A stretch of DNA of 64,000 nt from Athripsodes cinereus (Eukaryota; Arthropoda; Insecta; Trichoptera; Leptoceridae), in the NCBI GenBank assembly GCA_947579605.1, contig OX388311.1, positions 23,128,951-23,192,950 on the forward strand, in the 5' to 3' direction. The notes under the pieces were generated by a model, which worked only from the letters and a program-made list of their open reading frames with translations, made no database searches and had not been told where the DNA came from. The translations under genes were made by a program, and so were the position numbers. Below, one piece after another: positions 1 through 10,120 of this stretch. Position 1 is the first letter of the stretch. Each line of letters starts with the position of its first letter.

Positions 1-837
1 TTACTTCTGCAGAAACGCATAACTAGGTAATTCTTTGTATTTAATCTTAGTCTATTATTGTATTACCACTTCATCGGGGGTGTCTTCAGTTCTTCCAGCA
101 AATTGCACAGTCTCCGGAATATGCCGATCGCAAAGAATAGGAGTATTTGAATAAGTTTTTTGTATTTCTACTAATTGAATCCTCAATATTATTCATATAT
201 CTTGTATAAAATATATTAGCTAATTTTTTTACATTCTTTTCACAATTTTGAAAACAATTTATAGTCACTATGTTCACCCGTAAGCTTGTAAACTCAACAC
301 ATTTTACGGCATGAGAGCCTATTGCCTAACAATAAAGTTGACAGAAAATCTGCAAAACTGTACAATAATATTCAATAAAATCATACTATTAAAACTAAAT
401 AATACAAAATCACATTAATTCCTTGCAATAAGCATTCCAAAAAAACTGACCAACTTAATGTACATCTAAACTTGATAGTTGGGTGTTAATTAGGTAAATA
501 AATTATTAGAAAATCAAAATCCCTCTGCAATTATCAACATTGTAACATTCCGCTTAAAATTATAAAAAATACTTTCAATACCTAGTCAATGAAATAAAAT
601 AATAAAAATCAATAGGCACACATCATATACATTTAGGATAGTAAATTGTAAGACAAAACATTATTATACTGAAAGTATATCTTGGTATTAAATTAAATTA
701 TATTTTTATATAATTTAATACCATAGCTCTGTTGCTTCCACATCACATTTTGCTTCTCAATGCTTCCATTTATTTATTTAGAATAAAATATACACATCTG
801 TAAATATACTTCAAATTTTATATTATATTAGTAATAT
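1..837. other. Intergenic, nothing recognised
   Basis: AT-rich sequence with only short open frames. A slightly GC-richer patch near 60-150 has open frames on the minus strand, but no splice-bounded exon could be established. Nothing here resembles a known family. Confidence 0.5.
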
Positions 838-1084
838 CCCGTGGAGAACCCGGTAAAGAATTGGTGTCCCACTCTTCTCCATAAGTTTTCGAGTGTCCTG
901 TAAAAGGCAGGTGTTCGAAAAAATAAGACATTTTACATCTTAAATTCAGCGATGAGGTTTGCCACCCATCCTGAATGTCTTGATTTTATATTGGCACGGA
1001 GAAGACAGCTTGCATATTTTATATGCAGCTGGTCTGCTGGCTACCCCACTTGTGGGATATGCCGTGATGGTATAGATAGATAGA
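838..1084 (+). repeat. SINE-like repeat, copy A, with RTE-like 3' end
   Basis: About 247 bp that recurs as a near full-length copy on the minus strand at 44762-45011 and as more diverged or partial copies at 36133-36392, 60447-60534 and 11311-11399. It ends in 'CTACCCCACTTGTGGGATAT' and then a short GATA-type tandem tail. The last 35 bp or so resemble the 3' end of the RTE-like LINE at 42727-43215, so mobilisation by that LINE is likely. No protein-coding potential. Confidence 0.75.
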
Positions 1085-2162
1085 CATCTTGTGTAGTGAT
1101 ATCCTAGGTAGCAATAATTATTTTCACACATACACTCAGATCAGGCCACAAACAACACAGCAGTTTCAAAAGATCAAACAGGAGCATCAACACACCTACA
1201 AATATAAGTAGAAAATTAAAAACAACAAATAAATTGAAGAGAAAACAAGTACATTGTGACAGGCATCAACATGATCCTTTTTGTGATTTAATATCATGCT
1301 AACTGCCATAGAATAATAAATACACTAAAGTACTAACTGCTATTTGTTCTCTGTTTCTTTAATGGAAGGTATTGAACATAGAATAATACATATACTAATT
1401 GAACTGGTGTTTTTTTTATATTTTTTTTGTTCATTAGAAAACAATCTTCTCTGGTTTTTGATTTTTTTGTTTGGCGGTTCCAAATTTGTATTTACACATA
1501 ATATAACAGCAGCCAATCAAAACTCAGTATTTTTGCACATGCGTATTTTCATCCCTCTTCTTCTACCTTTAGACGCTAGCTATCACCGTTGTAATTCCGC
1601 GGTCCACAATGTGAACTGTCCTTTACATACAAAATCCTTATGTGCATAACAAAAAACACGTGATTTATAATGTCAATTTGTTTTTTACTTGAAACTTCAC
1701 GCAATTTCTTAGTGGTTTTTTATAATTAAATACAAGTTGGGAGTATTATCTTAGTGTTAAATATATTATTTTAGCGATATACTCATTTTCCTTGCAAGAA
1801 ATGTACCTTTTTTGATACAAAAAGAAATGTCTTAATTATACTACCTCTAATATAATAAGCTTTTGCGGTCTTTTTTCCACTTGAATGATATTTATATGTA
1901 TTTAAATGAAGAAATAAAAGTTGACAGCATACTTAAAACAAAAAAAATATCGTTTTATGCAAAATAGAAAAAGAATTTTATATAAAATATCGTTATGCAC
2001 AATTGTGCATAACGCAGGAACACGCAGATATTTTTGCTTTTTTTTATTTTGGTGGTAATAAAAAGTGTATTAAATAGAAAAATAACGAAATTAACTATAG
2101 TTTTATTAAACTAGACACTTTTTTTTGTTGAAATATAATGGCATTTTTACATTTTGCTTAAA
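1085..2162. other. Intergenic, no gene seen
   Basis: AT-rich. Around 1490-1640 there is a less AT-rich stretch with a CCAAT motif that could be a promoter of something to the left, but no transcript evidence can be drawn from it. A 24-bp palindrome lies at 1991-2014. Confidence 0.4.
1991..2014. repeat. 24-bp perfect palindrome
   Basis: A perfect inverted repeat with no spacer; each half is CGTTATGCACAA or its complement. A related stretch ('AAAATATCGTTTTATGCA'-like) lies about 40 bp upstream. It may be a binding site for a dimeric factor or the fused ends of a lost mobile element; the sequence does not decide. Confidence 0.8.
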
Positions 2163-2580
2163 AAAGCTATCAAAGTATTGAGGAACAATGTCAAATTTGT
2201 ATGGAGCGCAGAATGAAGGATATTTTTAAAAATCAAATTTAATAGTAATAAATAATCAAAAATATATGCAAATTGAGATTAAACCATAAGTTTTTTCGCA
2301 ATGATATTCGTATATTTTTTAATTTAATATGAAAGTGAGGAACCATCGGTTATTTTTACAATAAGCAACGATTTTGGTTTTAGGCGATACATTAAAAAAT
2401 ATACGAATATCATTGCGAAATAATTTATGATCTAAAATTAAGTTGCATGTACATATTTGTATTTATATCATCGGAAGACATTGATTTTACATCACTTGGT
2501 AACTTTTAAATTTGAATTTTTATCCTTCATTCTGCGCGTTACACAACTTTGTAATGGTTCCCTCGCATTTTAAAAGCTTA
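2163..2580. mobile_element. Fold-back MITE-like element
   Basis: The two ends are long imperfect inverted repeats. The best-preserved part is GCGCAGAATGAAGGATA at 2206-2222 against its complement at 2521-2537, with weaker pairing out to about 2163 and 2580. Inside sits a second inverted pair, CGCAATGATATTCGTATA near 2298 against its complement near 2400-2417. No transposase reading frame is present, so this is a non-autonomous element. Confidence 0.6.
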
Positions 2581-2761
2581 TTTAATAATATTTTTTTACG
2601 AAAATACGTCAAACTAGGTACATACATGATAATCGTGAGTGCTGATAATGGCAGTGAAAGCATAGGATGAACAAGTGCGAACAGACGTGTTTGCTTTCGA
2701 TAAACAGCTTTAATTCTATCAGTCTGGATGATCATCCAAAGTGAAGCAATGGGAATGCTAC
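2558..2761 (-). mobile_element. MITE family with GGATGATCATCC core, minus copy
   Basis: Read on the minus strand this matches 10250-10438 over roughly 190 bp with scattered differences. The leading end contains the near-palindrome CTTTGGATGATCATCCAG. It partly overlaps the right arm of the fold-back at 2163-2580, so the two repeat structures are interleaved. No coding capacity. Confidence 0.65.
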
Positions 2762-2848
2762 TTTACGTTTGAAATAAATATAAGTAATATTTATAGTAAT
2801 AAAGTGATGTATGATTAATATCTTCCGATAATACTATTTGAAATACAT

Positions 2849-2965
2849 GCATCTTAATTTTAAATCATAAATTATTTCGCAATGATATTCGTATATTTTT
2901 TAATGTATGTTTAAGTGAGGAGCCATTGGTTTTTCTCAGAATCAGCAAGTTTTTGGTCCTAGCCG
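2849..2965 (+). repeat. Extra arm of the 2.3-kb fold-back family
   Basis: Positions 2850-2907 are the reverse complement of 2388-2447, almost base for base. From 2869 on, the sequence also matches 2285-2385 in direct orientation. It looks like a second partial copy of the element just upstream. Confidence 0.65.
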
Positions 2966-3159
2966 TTATGATGGCAAAGGTACATAAAAAACATTTTTTT
3001 GACTGGCAATAACAACTTCTACAAAATGTCGCCATCATTTTAAAATACTTTCTCTGATATTTTAAATATATTCGCTATATTTATTCGCTAGTTATTGAAT
3101 ATAAAATATTTACATAAATTTTATTCGACTTGGATATACACAGGGGAAGAAATCTTGGT

Positions 3160-3330
3160 CAGCTGCCCCCCCCTTGGAACTCGAAAATAGAAGGAAAGTC
3201 ATCAAATTGAGAAGCTCCCCCCCCACGTCCTAAAGTCACACTAAATAATTATAAGAAAACATTTCAAAGTACTATACTAAAATGAAAATTTGGCGACGGG
3301 GAAGTAGAAATTTTGCTTATAAGTCAGATT
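3160..3330 (-). repeat. Possible hAT-MITE fragment with C-runs
   Basis: The segment near 3285-3312 (AAATTTGGCGACGGGG followed by a TAGAAATTTT-like stretch) resembles, in reverse orientation, the middle of the hAT-type element at 41207-41528. Two runs of eight or nine C lie at about 3168-3176 and 3217-3225. Only a short segment matches, so assignment to that family is tentative. Confidence 0.35.
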
Positions 3331-3718
3331 ATCAAACTGCGAGCCCACACAGTTGACATTTTACACAAAAACAAATATAAAGTGCCCACCCTCAATACCT
3401 TGGGTACCCCATCGATAAAACGCTTATTTTTTTTAACAAAATCGAATTATGTATGTACACGTATTAAACATTGAAAGTGAAATTATAAAAATAACGAAAA
3501 TATTGTATACTGCGATGGTAGCAAAGGTATCTCTATGACTGGTAGGTATTTAATATTTATATATCTTAGACGATTCGTAAGCTTTGTGAAACACCATATT
3601 GCGCTGGTTGAAAATAAATTTATCTAACAATATTAATAAGCGTATTTAAGATCAATATGGACAGTCAATACAAGGTTTCACGCTTATTATTACAGTAATA
3701 GATAATAGTAATAGATAA

Positions 3719-3857
3719 GAGTTGGTTGGAAGAGATCGCGCCTCTGTGATAAACTTGCCCTCTGTATATTGATTATATCAAATTTGAATGCATTATCTTT
3801 TATAAAGTTTTATGTTATGTGATCAATGTAAGTAAAAAATGAATAAATAAAAATAAG
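3719..3857 (+). repeat. Retroelement 3'-tail family, copy 1
   Basis: Contains GATCGCGCCTCTGTGATAAA, then CCCTCTGTATATTGATTATA, and ends in AATAAATAAAAATAA. The same order of blocks occurs at 23183-23285 and 55403-55545 on + and at 28792-28911 on the minus strand. The A-rich end with AATAAA-like signals suggests the 3' end of a LINE or LINE-dependent SINE. I recall closely similar sequence as a common lepidopteran repeat. Confidence 0.65.
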
Positions 3858-4235
3858 TGTTTACCTTAAAGAAATGTCAAATTCTTGTGCATGGAAAGGG
3901 AAACTTTTATTACTTACTTATAGGTAATAATACAAAGTCCAAATATAATTTGTCACTTTCGCATGTAATAATAATTATGTTAATTATGTACAATGTACCT
4001 ACCTACTATAAGTATGCAGTGGAATATTTATTAAGGCATCCTTCAAAACAGTGCGATTACTACTTTTGGTTTTCATATAAACAAGTGTAGGTGGATGCTT
4101 AAATCACCACTGACCCTATATCTGTTTTCGAAAAAAATCCTGACGTGAAGTATAAAAAGGAAGACAAAACAAATCATGTTAATTTTTTGATGATGCAAAT
4201 ATATGCATGTCTTAACAGGTAGATATTATTTCCTA

Positions 4236-4465
4236 CCGTACAAGGAAGGTGTAAAAAAGCGCAGACGTCCGAGAACCACGTGCCTTGATCACGTAAATCA
4301 ATTCTCAAGGATGGACGCGTGTTGAGTAAGAAATCAACATACTTATGTGAATGATAAATTGTATGAATGTGGATGAAGCGAAGAAGTATGAAGGAATATA
4401 TCTGTTTGGCGCTTCATAATCGCTCTGTATTCTGTATACGGCATTAGGGTACTTATAGATAGATT
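4236..4465 (+). mobile_element. RTE-like LINE 3' fragment, decayed
   Basis: Resembles 43030-43215 of the better preserved copy: the AAGCGCAGACGTCCGAGAAC stretch encodes the Lys-Arg-Arg-Arg-Pro-Arg-Thr type motif seen at the C-terminus of that reverse transcriptase. It is followed by CTCAAGGATGGACGCGTGTT and a degenerate CTGTATACGGCATTAGGGTA 3' end. Frames are broken. Confidence 0.65.
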
Positions 4466-4506
4466 ATTTAGTTCCTAGTTCTTATAAGGGACAACAACAA
4501 AAAAAT

Positions 4507-4961
4507 TGTCCACTTGCAGTCGTGGGGGATTTTAATAAAAATGATCGAATCAAGTAAATTTGAGGTCGGAAAACACAAATATGTCAGTTAAATTTTTTTA
4601 AATATCTAAATTAAGGAGAATTTCCAAAAATAAAATCCAAAATTTTTGATGTTTGGCAAAACACTCTAAAAGGCTTTAGACAGCTGATGACGTCACGGAG
4701 CAACACCACCTGAATATATTCAGGTGGTGTTGCACGGAGTCCCATGTGTGTATGAGATTTTAATCTGTGGTGCGAAAGTTACTATGATTCACGGGACTTC
4801 ATGACGTCACAGCGCCGCCATATCGTTTTTGATCACTCTGAGAAAATCCAATTTTTAAAAGCTGAGAAAATAGTGCAAGAAAAATTAAAATAAATTGTGG
4901 TTGTGTTTCTTTCATACTAATTTACAATTTTATGTAATAAAAAAAAAGCTGCAAGTGGCCC
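4507..4961. mobile_element. MITE with GTCCACTTGCAG terminal repeats
   Basis: Left end GTCCACTTGCAG (4508-4519) and right end CTGCAAGTGGCC (4949-4960) form 12-bp terminal inverted repeats with one mismatch. No open frame of note lies between them. Two perfect TGACGTCA octamers sit inside at 4688-4695 and 4802-4809, and a small palindromic insertion lies at 4701-4732. The superfamily is not determined because no clear target duplication is visible. Confidence 0.6.
4694..4739. mobile_element. 32-bp palindromic insertion with 7-bp direct repeats
   Basis: CACGGAG at 4694-4700 and again at 4733-4739 bracket a perfect 32-bp palindrome (4701-4732) whose half-site is CAACACCACCTGAATA. Removing the palindrome and one repeat restores a continuous sequence. 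This is the layout of a transposon footprint reduced to its two inverted ends, or of a template-switch insertion. Confidence 0.75.
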
Positions 4962-5226
4962 ATATTCTCAATCCTAACATTCGTTGTTTTGAAAATTACT
5001 TTAAACCTCTCGTGAATCACAATTCATATCTAGATGTATGATTTAATATAATAAAAAGATTAACAAAAGTGATCATCAGTGATATCAAAAAATTTACTCT
5101 TTTACTGAATAGGCATAATATTATAAATTATTTAAAAATAACATATTGTGTATATATTTTGTACCTATCTACGCAATGAATTTTATCAGCAAATTAACTA
5201 TAATGGATGTTTTAATCAATGTATAG
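4962..5226. other. Intergenic, nothing recognised
   Basis: AT-rich spacer between the MITE and the poly-T that marks the 3' end of the minus-strand LINE. Confidence 0.5.
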
Positions 5227-7909
5227 TTTTTTTTTTTTTTTTACGCGGTGGCAGAATTGCCATCCACACTTCTCAGCATTATACAACCAGATAAGTCTCC
5301 ATATGATCAGTCATGATCACACAAAAACTTAACAGTCTAATGCCGGGAAAAATTCACCTATCCAGATATACAGGATATCAAAGGATTAGGCTCAAAACGC
5401 GGGATCAAAATACCAGCATTGTGCCTGAAATATCTGTGTTCAGAAACCTTTTTACAATATTACAAGTGTTTATTATAATAGATTTTTGAATTTTAATGTA
5501 CAAATTAACCGGTAAATCTAATTTTTGTAAATTATTTATTAAAGATTTCGGAGTTACCCCTGTAGCTGACATGACTAAAGGTATTATATAAACGGACCTA
5601 GAATGCCAAATATTTTTTATTTCTCCTGCTAGTTCTGTATATTTACGTATTTTTTCTGCGACGGTTGTTTGTATATTATGTGTATTTGGGACAGCGATGT
5701 CGATTAGGTACGTTATTTTATTACGTTTATCATGTAATACTAAATCGGGTCTATTATGATGTATTTGTCTATCTGTTATTATGGTTTTATCATAATAGAG
5801 CCTATAATTTTGATTTTCTAATACCTGTTCCGGGTTGTATTTATAATAAGGTATTACATTATTTGAGTTTAAAAGATTATGTTTAATAGCTAAATTTTGA
5901 TGTATAATTTTTGCTACATGATTATGTCTATAAGTATACTCAGTTTGAGCGAGAGTGGAACAACCCGAAACTATGTGTTGAATTGTTTCCGGTTTGGCCA
6001 GACATTTCCTACACGAATCATCAATTATATTTTGATTTTTTATAATATATTTTTGATAATTTTTTGTATTTATTACCTGATCTTGAATTGCTGGCATAAA
6101 ACCCTCGGTTTCCCCATACAATTCCCCAATGGTCAACCACCTGTTTGACGCATATTTGTCAACATAAGATTGGTTGAGATCATTCAGGTGTCTAGCATGA
6201 AGTTCCTTCCTACCCCAAGATTCTAACAAAATATTTAAATAGTTTAATCGCGGACCTACTGTTTCGTCATTTAAATTTAAAGGTGTAAGATTTTTATCGG
6301 CCTGTATTATAATTTTATGTAGTATAGAATTATTTTGTTTGTTTTTAAAAAATGTTTTAAGGGATTCTATTTGATTATTATGTAAAGAGGAAATGTTAAC
6401 AATTCCTCTTCCTCCTATACTCCTAGGCAGAACCAACCTTTCTTTCGCGGAATTTGGATGGTGATATCTATTTTTTGTTAATTGTGTACTAATAAGTCTT
6501 TCTAGTTTATCTAGATCCGTTTTAGACCATTTTATGATGCCAAATGAGTATGTTAATAATGGGATTGCCCACGCGTTTATTGCTTTTACTATGTTTTTGG
6601 CCGATAGATCACATTTAAATATTTTATTAAGTCTATCTTTAAAATCATTTGTTAATTGAGTTTTGATTAAAGAGTGATTTAAATTTTTAGATTGCGGAAA
6701 ACCTAAATATTTGTATATTTCGTTATTATTCATGTTATTAATTTGATAACTAGAAACTATGTCCTGACATTCTTTAATTTTTCCTTTTTCAATGTGTAAA
6801 GTTTTACATTTATCTAGCCCAAAAGACATTCTTATGTCGTCTGAGAATTTTTTGTTATACTTATTAGTTTTTCTAATTCGGTATCCGATTTAGCGTATAT
6901 TTTTATATCGTCCATATACATTAAATGCGATATTTTTGTTGACAAACGAGTATTTCCGTTAATTTTGATTCCATATTTGGATTCATTTAATAAATTGGAT
7001 AGAGGATTTATTGCCAAACAAAACCAAAGTGGACTTAAGGAATCTCCTTGATAGATACCTCTTTTAATAGGAATATCTTTTAGAGTTATAGATTTATTAT
7101 TAAGATTTAAATTTAAATCGATATTCCACGAACCCATTACTGTTTTTAAGAAATTTATGATTGTTGGATTAATTTTATAAATTTTGAAAATTTCTATTAG
7201 CCACGAGTGAGGTACGCTATCAAATGCTTTTTGATAATCGATATAACAAATATTTAAATTTCGATTACGCGTTTGTATTTGTTTAAGTATTACGGAATCT
7301 ATTATTAGTTGTTCCTTACATCCCATATGATTTTTACGACACCCTTTTTGTTCTTCAGCCAAAATTTTATTTTGCGTCACGTGATTATATATTTTATTAG
7401 TTAAGCACGATGTTAATATTTTATAAATAGTCGGTAAACACGTTATAGGTCTGTATTGAGATGGATTTGTTGTATTTTGACTTTTAGGTAGCATATATGT
7501 CAGACCTTTTGTTAAAAATTTAGGAACGTTTTGCGGGTGTTGTATGAGATTTGTTAAAGAATTAGCAATATAAGGTTGTAGGGATGTGAAACGTTTATAC
7601 CAGAAATTATGTATTCCGTCGCAACCCGGCGATTTCCAGTTATGTGTATTTTTAATAACATTTTTAATTAAGTCAACGGAAATATTGGAGAATTCCATTT
7701 CGTCCACATCTGAATATCGATCAGTTTCCTCATTAATCCAATTTCCATTTTTATGCTCAATATTTTTACTCCATATGTTAGACCAAAATTGTTTTAATTC
7801 CGGTTCCGATGGTAAGCCATTATTATTTTTATTAAAATCGATATTACTATTTAATTTTTTATAGAATTGTTTTTCATTTTTTACAAAAGAATATACTTCT
7901 ATTTTTTAA
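5227..7909 (-). mobile_element. R4/Dong-clade non-LTR retrotransposon, 5' truncated
   Basis: A minus-strand LINE. Its 3' end is a 16-T run on + (5227-5242), that is, a poly(A) tail. About 160 bp of 3' UTR separates it from the coding stop at 5405. Coding homology (reverse transcriptase, zinc knuckle, restriction-like endonuclease) runs back to about 7907 and then stops. The N-terminal DNA-binding part expected for an ORF of roughly 1000 residues is missing, which is typical of incomplete reverse transcription. Only one frameshift is visible, so the insertion is fairly recent. It lies just upstream of the kinesin promoter, in opposite orientation. Confidence 0.85.
5405..7909 (-). pseudogene. 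R4/Dong-type ORF: RT plus restriction-like endonuclease, frameshifted
   Basis: Two open segments, about 7907-6832 and 6829-5405, encode one interrupted polyprotein. The first carries the reverse-transcriptase fingers and palm: IDYQKAFDSVPHSWL, GIYQGDSLSPLWF and the catalytic YMDD near 6908-6918. The second carries the thumb, a CRKC...H...C zinc knuckle near 5960-6020, and a PD-(D/E)xK endonuclease signature (RPD at about residue 360 of this segment, then a downstream DIAVP). At the junction the expected FSDD(I)RMSFG reading continues only if a base is gained in the A-run near 6847-6853. This points to a one-base deletion or an assembly error. An RLE endonuclease rather than an APE endonuclease marks the early-branching R2/R4 group; the wording of the RT motifs is closest to R4/Dong as I remember it. 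It would copy RNA into nicked chromosomal DNA if intact; here it is dead. Confidence 0.85.
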
Positions 7910-8335
7910 TGCTACAAAGATTGAATGTTAGTAGACTGACTAGCTGAATAATAGACTGACTAGCTGTAATGGACTTCAATGACCACTTTATGAAAAAAAT
8001 CAACCATCGTCATTAATAAATTTATAACCATTGAAAAGTTATCAAAATATCGATAAAAAAAAAACTCATAAAGAAAAAAAATTGAGTTTATGCAAAACCA
8101 CATCTACACAGATTATTGGATAAATATAACGGAAATGAATCGTATATTCGTATGGCAACATTACATTCGCAGTGAAAAATCAACATGGCGGTTAGTGTCA
8201 TTTCGCAGTTCTCGGTGTAATAACGCGAAATTGTGTGTTTAGTGATTTTTGATATGGGATGAATATGTGGAAATATTGTGATTTTATGTTGTGTGTTTAA
8301 TAAAGTGTTTTAAAGTTATTTGTTAAGTGTTCAAA
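7910..8335 (+). promoter_or_regulatory. Khc-73 promoter region and 5' leader
   Basis: Sequence between the upstream LINE and the kinesin start codon. No TATA box is obvious near a plausible start. A CAACATGGCGG motif (8181-8191) resembles a YY1/Pho-type site, and TTCGCAGTTCT downstream could serve as an initiator. The transcription start is not determined; it must lie upstream of 8336. Local composition is less AT-rich around 8150-8230 than in the flanks. Confidence 0.5.
8185..8300 (+). promoter_or_regulatory. Short upstream ORFs in the kinesin leader
   Basis: If transcription starts upstream of 8185, the leader holds three small ORFs ahead of the main start: 8185-8220 (11 codons plus TAA), 8254-8262 (two codons plus TGA) and 8259-8300 (13 codons plus TAA). 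All end before 8336. They could lower translation of the kinesin; whether they are in the mRNA is unknown. Confidence 0.4.
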
Positions 8336-8390
8336 ATGTCTACGGATAAAATTAAAGTAGCTGTTCGAGTTCGACCCTTCAACAGGCGAG
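8336..8390 (+). CDS. Kinesin-3 motor Khc-73/KIF13, coding exon 1
   Basis: Starts at ATG 8336 in a good insect context (TCAAAATG) and encodes 18 residues plus one base: MSTDKIKVAVRVRPFNRR, the first beta strand of the kinesin motor domain. It closes on a GTAAAT donor at 8391, leaving a phase-1 intron. The N-terminus agrees with the Khc-73/KIF13 subfamily (KVAVRVRPFNRRE) better than with conventional kinesin or KIF1A. The product is a plus-end-directed microtubule motor of the kinesin-3 class. Fly and vertebrate orthologues carry motor, FHA, MAGUK-binding stalk and C-terminal CAP-Gly regions, and act in endosomal cargo transport and in Dlg/Pins-dependent spindle orientation. Only about the first 103 residues lie in this window. 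Confidence 0.93.
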
Positions 8391-9193
8391 GTAAATGTTG
8401 TTATCAATAATAATACATAAAGATTTTCCGTGTATATCTTGTATGCATTGCTATATGATGATAATTATGATATGTACGTGTTTATGGATTGTTATGTTAT
8501 TTAATTTAAATTTTTGCATTGTTTGTATCCTTGTTTTATCTTTTCCCACGGAGTCCTTCAGATTGACTGTTTGGTCAGCAATAAAACCTTGAATGAATAA
8601 TATTCAAGGTGTGACGTGTACCTGTTATCTCGATAAATACTATAATTTTACTACTCACGAACATAGTGCATTTAAAATTAAATAAATCCATAAAGCACAT
8701 ACTAAATATGTATTATTTTTATAAAACATCTGCAGCATGTTTTTGTATGAAGTGCTTGCCTTGCTTATTATATAAATTATCATCTATACTTTTAAAGGAT
8801 TATCTGCATTAGTCATTAATTTTATTTACCTGCATTGTATTTTTAGTACAAATTCGGATTTACTATTAAAGGTTAATCATTTAATTGATAAATGTTACTA
8901 AAATAGTTCCTAATGTCAAATCTTAGAAATTCTTTCAATGGTATATAAATATTGTCATGTTCTTACCTCATTTTGTAAATTTTATGTAATTTCATGTCCA
9001 TATTAAAAGATAATTGTACAATATTAATTTTTGTAAATAGTAAAAATATTATGGGCAAATTACTATAATGTACACTGTTGAAAATTTAAATGGATTGTTT
9101 CAATCAGTTCAATCACTCAAATGTCCATTATAAGAGATATTCAACATTGGAATTGTATACTATCCACATTACCAATATTTGTATATATATAAA

Positions 9194-9314
9194 GAGTTAC
9201 AATCCATTGGATTGGTCTGCAACGAGTTTGGACTTTCTTCTCCATTCCTCCCTATTCTCAGCCAGTCTCTTCAACTCTTCGTATGAGCCACAGCTCATGT
9301 CCCTCTTCAGTTGC
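9194..9314 (-). mobile_element. LINE 3' fragment, same family as 56060-56515
   Basis: On the minus strand this matches the last 120 bp or so of the LINE at 56060-56515 with only a few differences, including the codons for MSCGSY/E..KRLAENREEW and the terminal GGATTGTAACTC followed by a TA-rich tail. 5' truncated; no intact frame. Confidence 0.85.
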
Positions 9315-9532
9315 TATTTGTATGTAATATAAACCAAATAATATTTTTCATTGCCCTGAATTTTGACAGATGTTTGTTATATTTTTCATAATTTTATTTA
9401 TTTAGTTTACCTTAAAATTTATTGTTAATATAACATATAATATAATATTTTTATAATTAAAGTTTGTTTAATGTTTTTATGTATATTTTATATGTATTGT
9501 AAAAGGCAAATACAGTGTATTGATTGAAACAG

Positions 9533-9757
9533 GTATAGACAGTTCATACAAATCGAGCTAGTCCTATTAATATATGAATCTTGCATTATGAGTGATACTC
9601 ACATACAATGCATTAAACATAATAATTATACTTAAAATACATGTAGCATCCAGACTTTGGAACAATTTGAAAAATGTCATTCTTTATTTTGCTCTGACTG
9701 GGAATTGACTCGGAAACTCTATCCAAAAGCAAGAATTTTTTCTCCTCACCACACTGG
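9533..9757 (-). repeat. tRNA-derived SINE, diverged copy
   Basis: Same family as 19349-19586, in the same orientation. Both begin on + with GTATAGACA(A/G)TTCA, continue through GAGCTAGTCC and ATGAATCTTG, and finish with the tRNA-like head. Here the head is decayed (CTGGGAATTGACTCGGAAACT) compared with the cleaner CCGGGAATCGAACCCGGGAC in the other copy. Confidence 0.8.
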
Positions 9758-10029
9758 CACAAATAATCGAGTAATATTGTTTTTCACCAAAATTATTCTT
9801 ATTGCAATCTGTAAATATGTGTTTTTGTTTTATTTTTGAAATGTGGAATGTTTTTACATGATTTATGTATGTAAAAGGCAAAAGAGCCGTTTATTGAAAT
9901 AAATGAAATGAAGTATTTTGTATAAATTCACCTTTGCAAATATGTTGATATTCTCGTTTTCAATGTACCTATAGGTATATTGAAAAATAAATAAAAACAA
10001 TCGATACTGTACCTTCACAGCAAGCAGTA

Positions 10030-10120
10030 TTTATTGTCCAGGAGTAGATTGTCAGTGAGAGGAATGAAACCTGGAGCTCTCAATTGAAAGTCTGAGACTG
10101 CTATCACACTACCTATCACC
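10030..10120 (-). repeat. tRNA-like SINE fragment, second family
   Basis: On the minus strand it shows a degraded B-box (GGTTTCATTCC) preceded by AGTCTCAGACTTTCAATTG and a D-arm-like start. Typical of a decayed tRNA-derived SINE head. It differs from the 9533 and 19349 family. Not a functional tRNA: the stems do not close. Confidence 0.5.

Noticed and set aside
1490..1640. Promoter of a leftward gene
   Set aside because: A CCAAT motif and a modest rise in GC are not enough; no exon with splice sites could be traced to the left.
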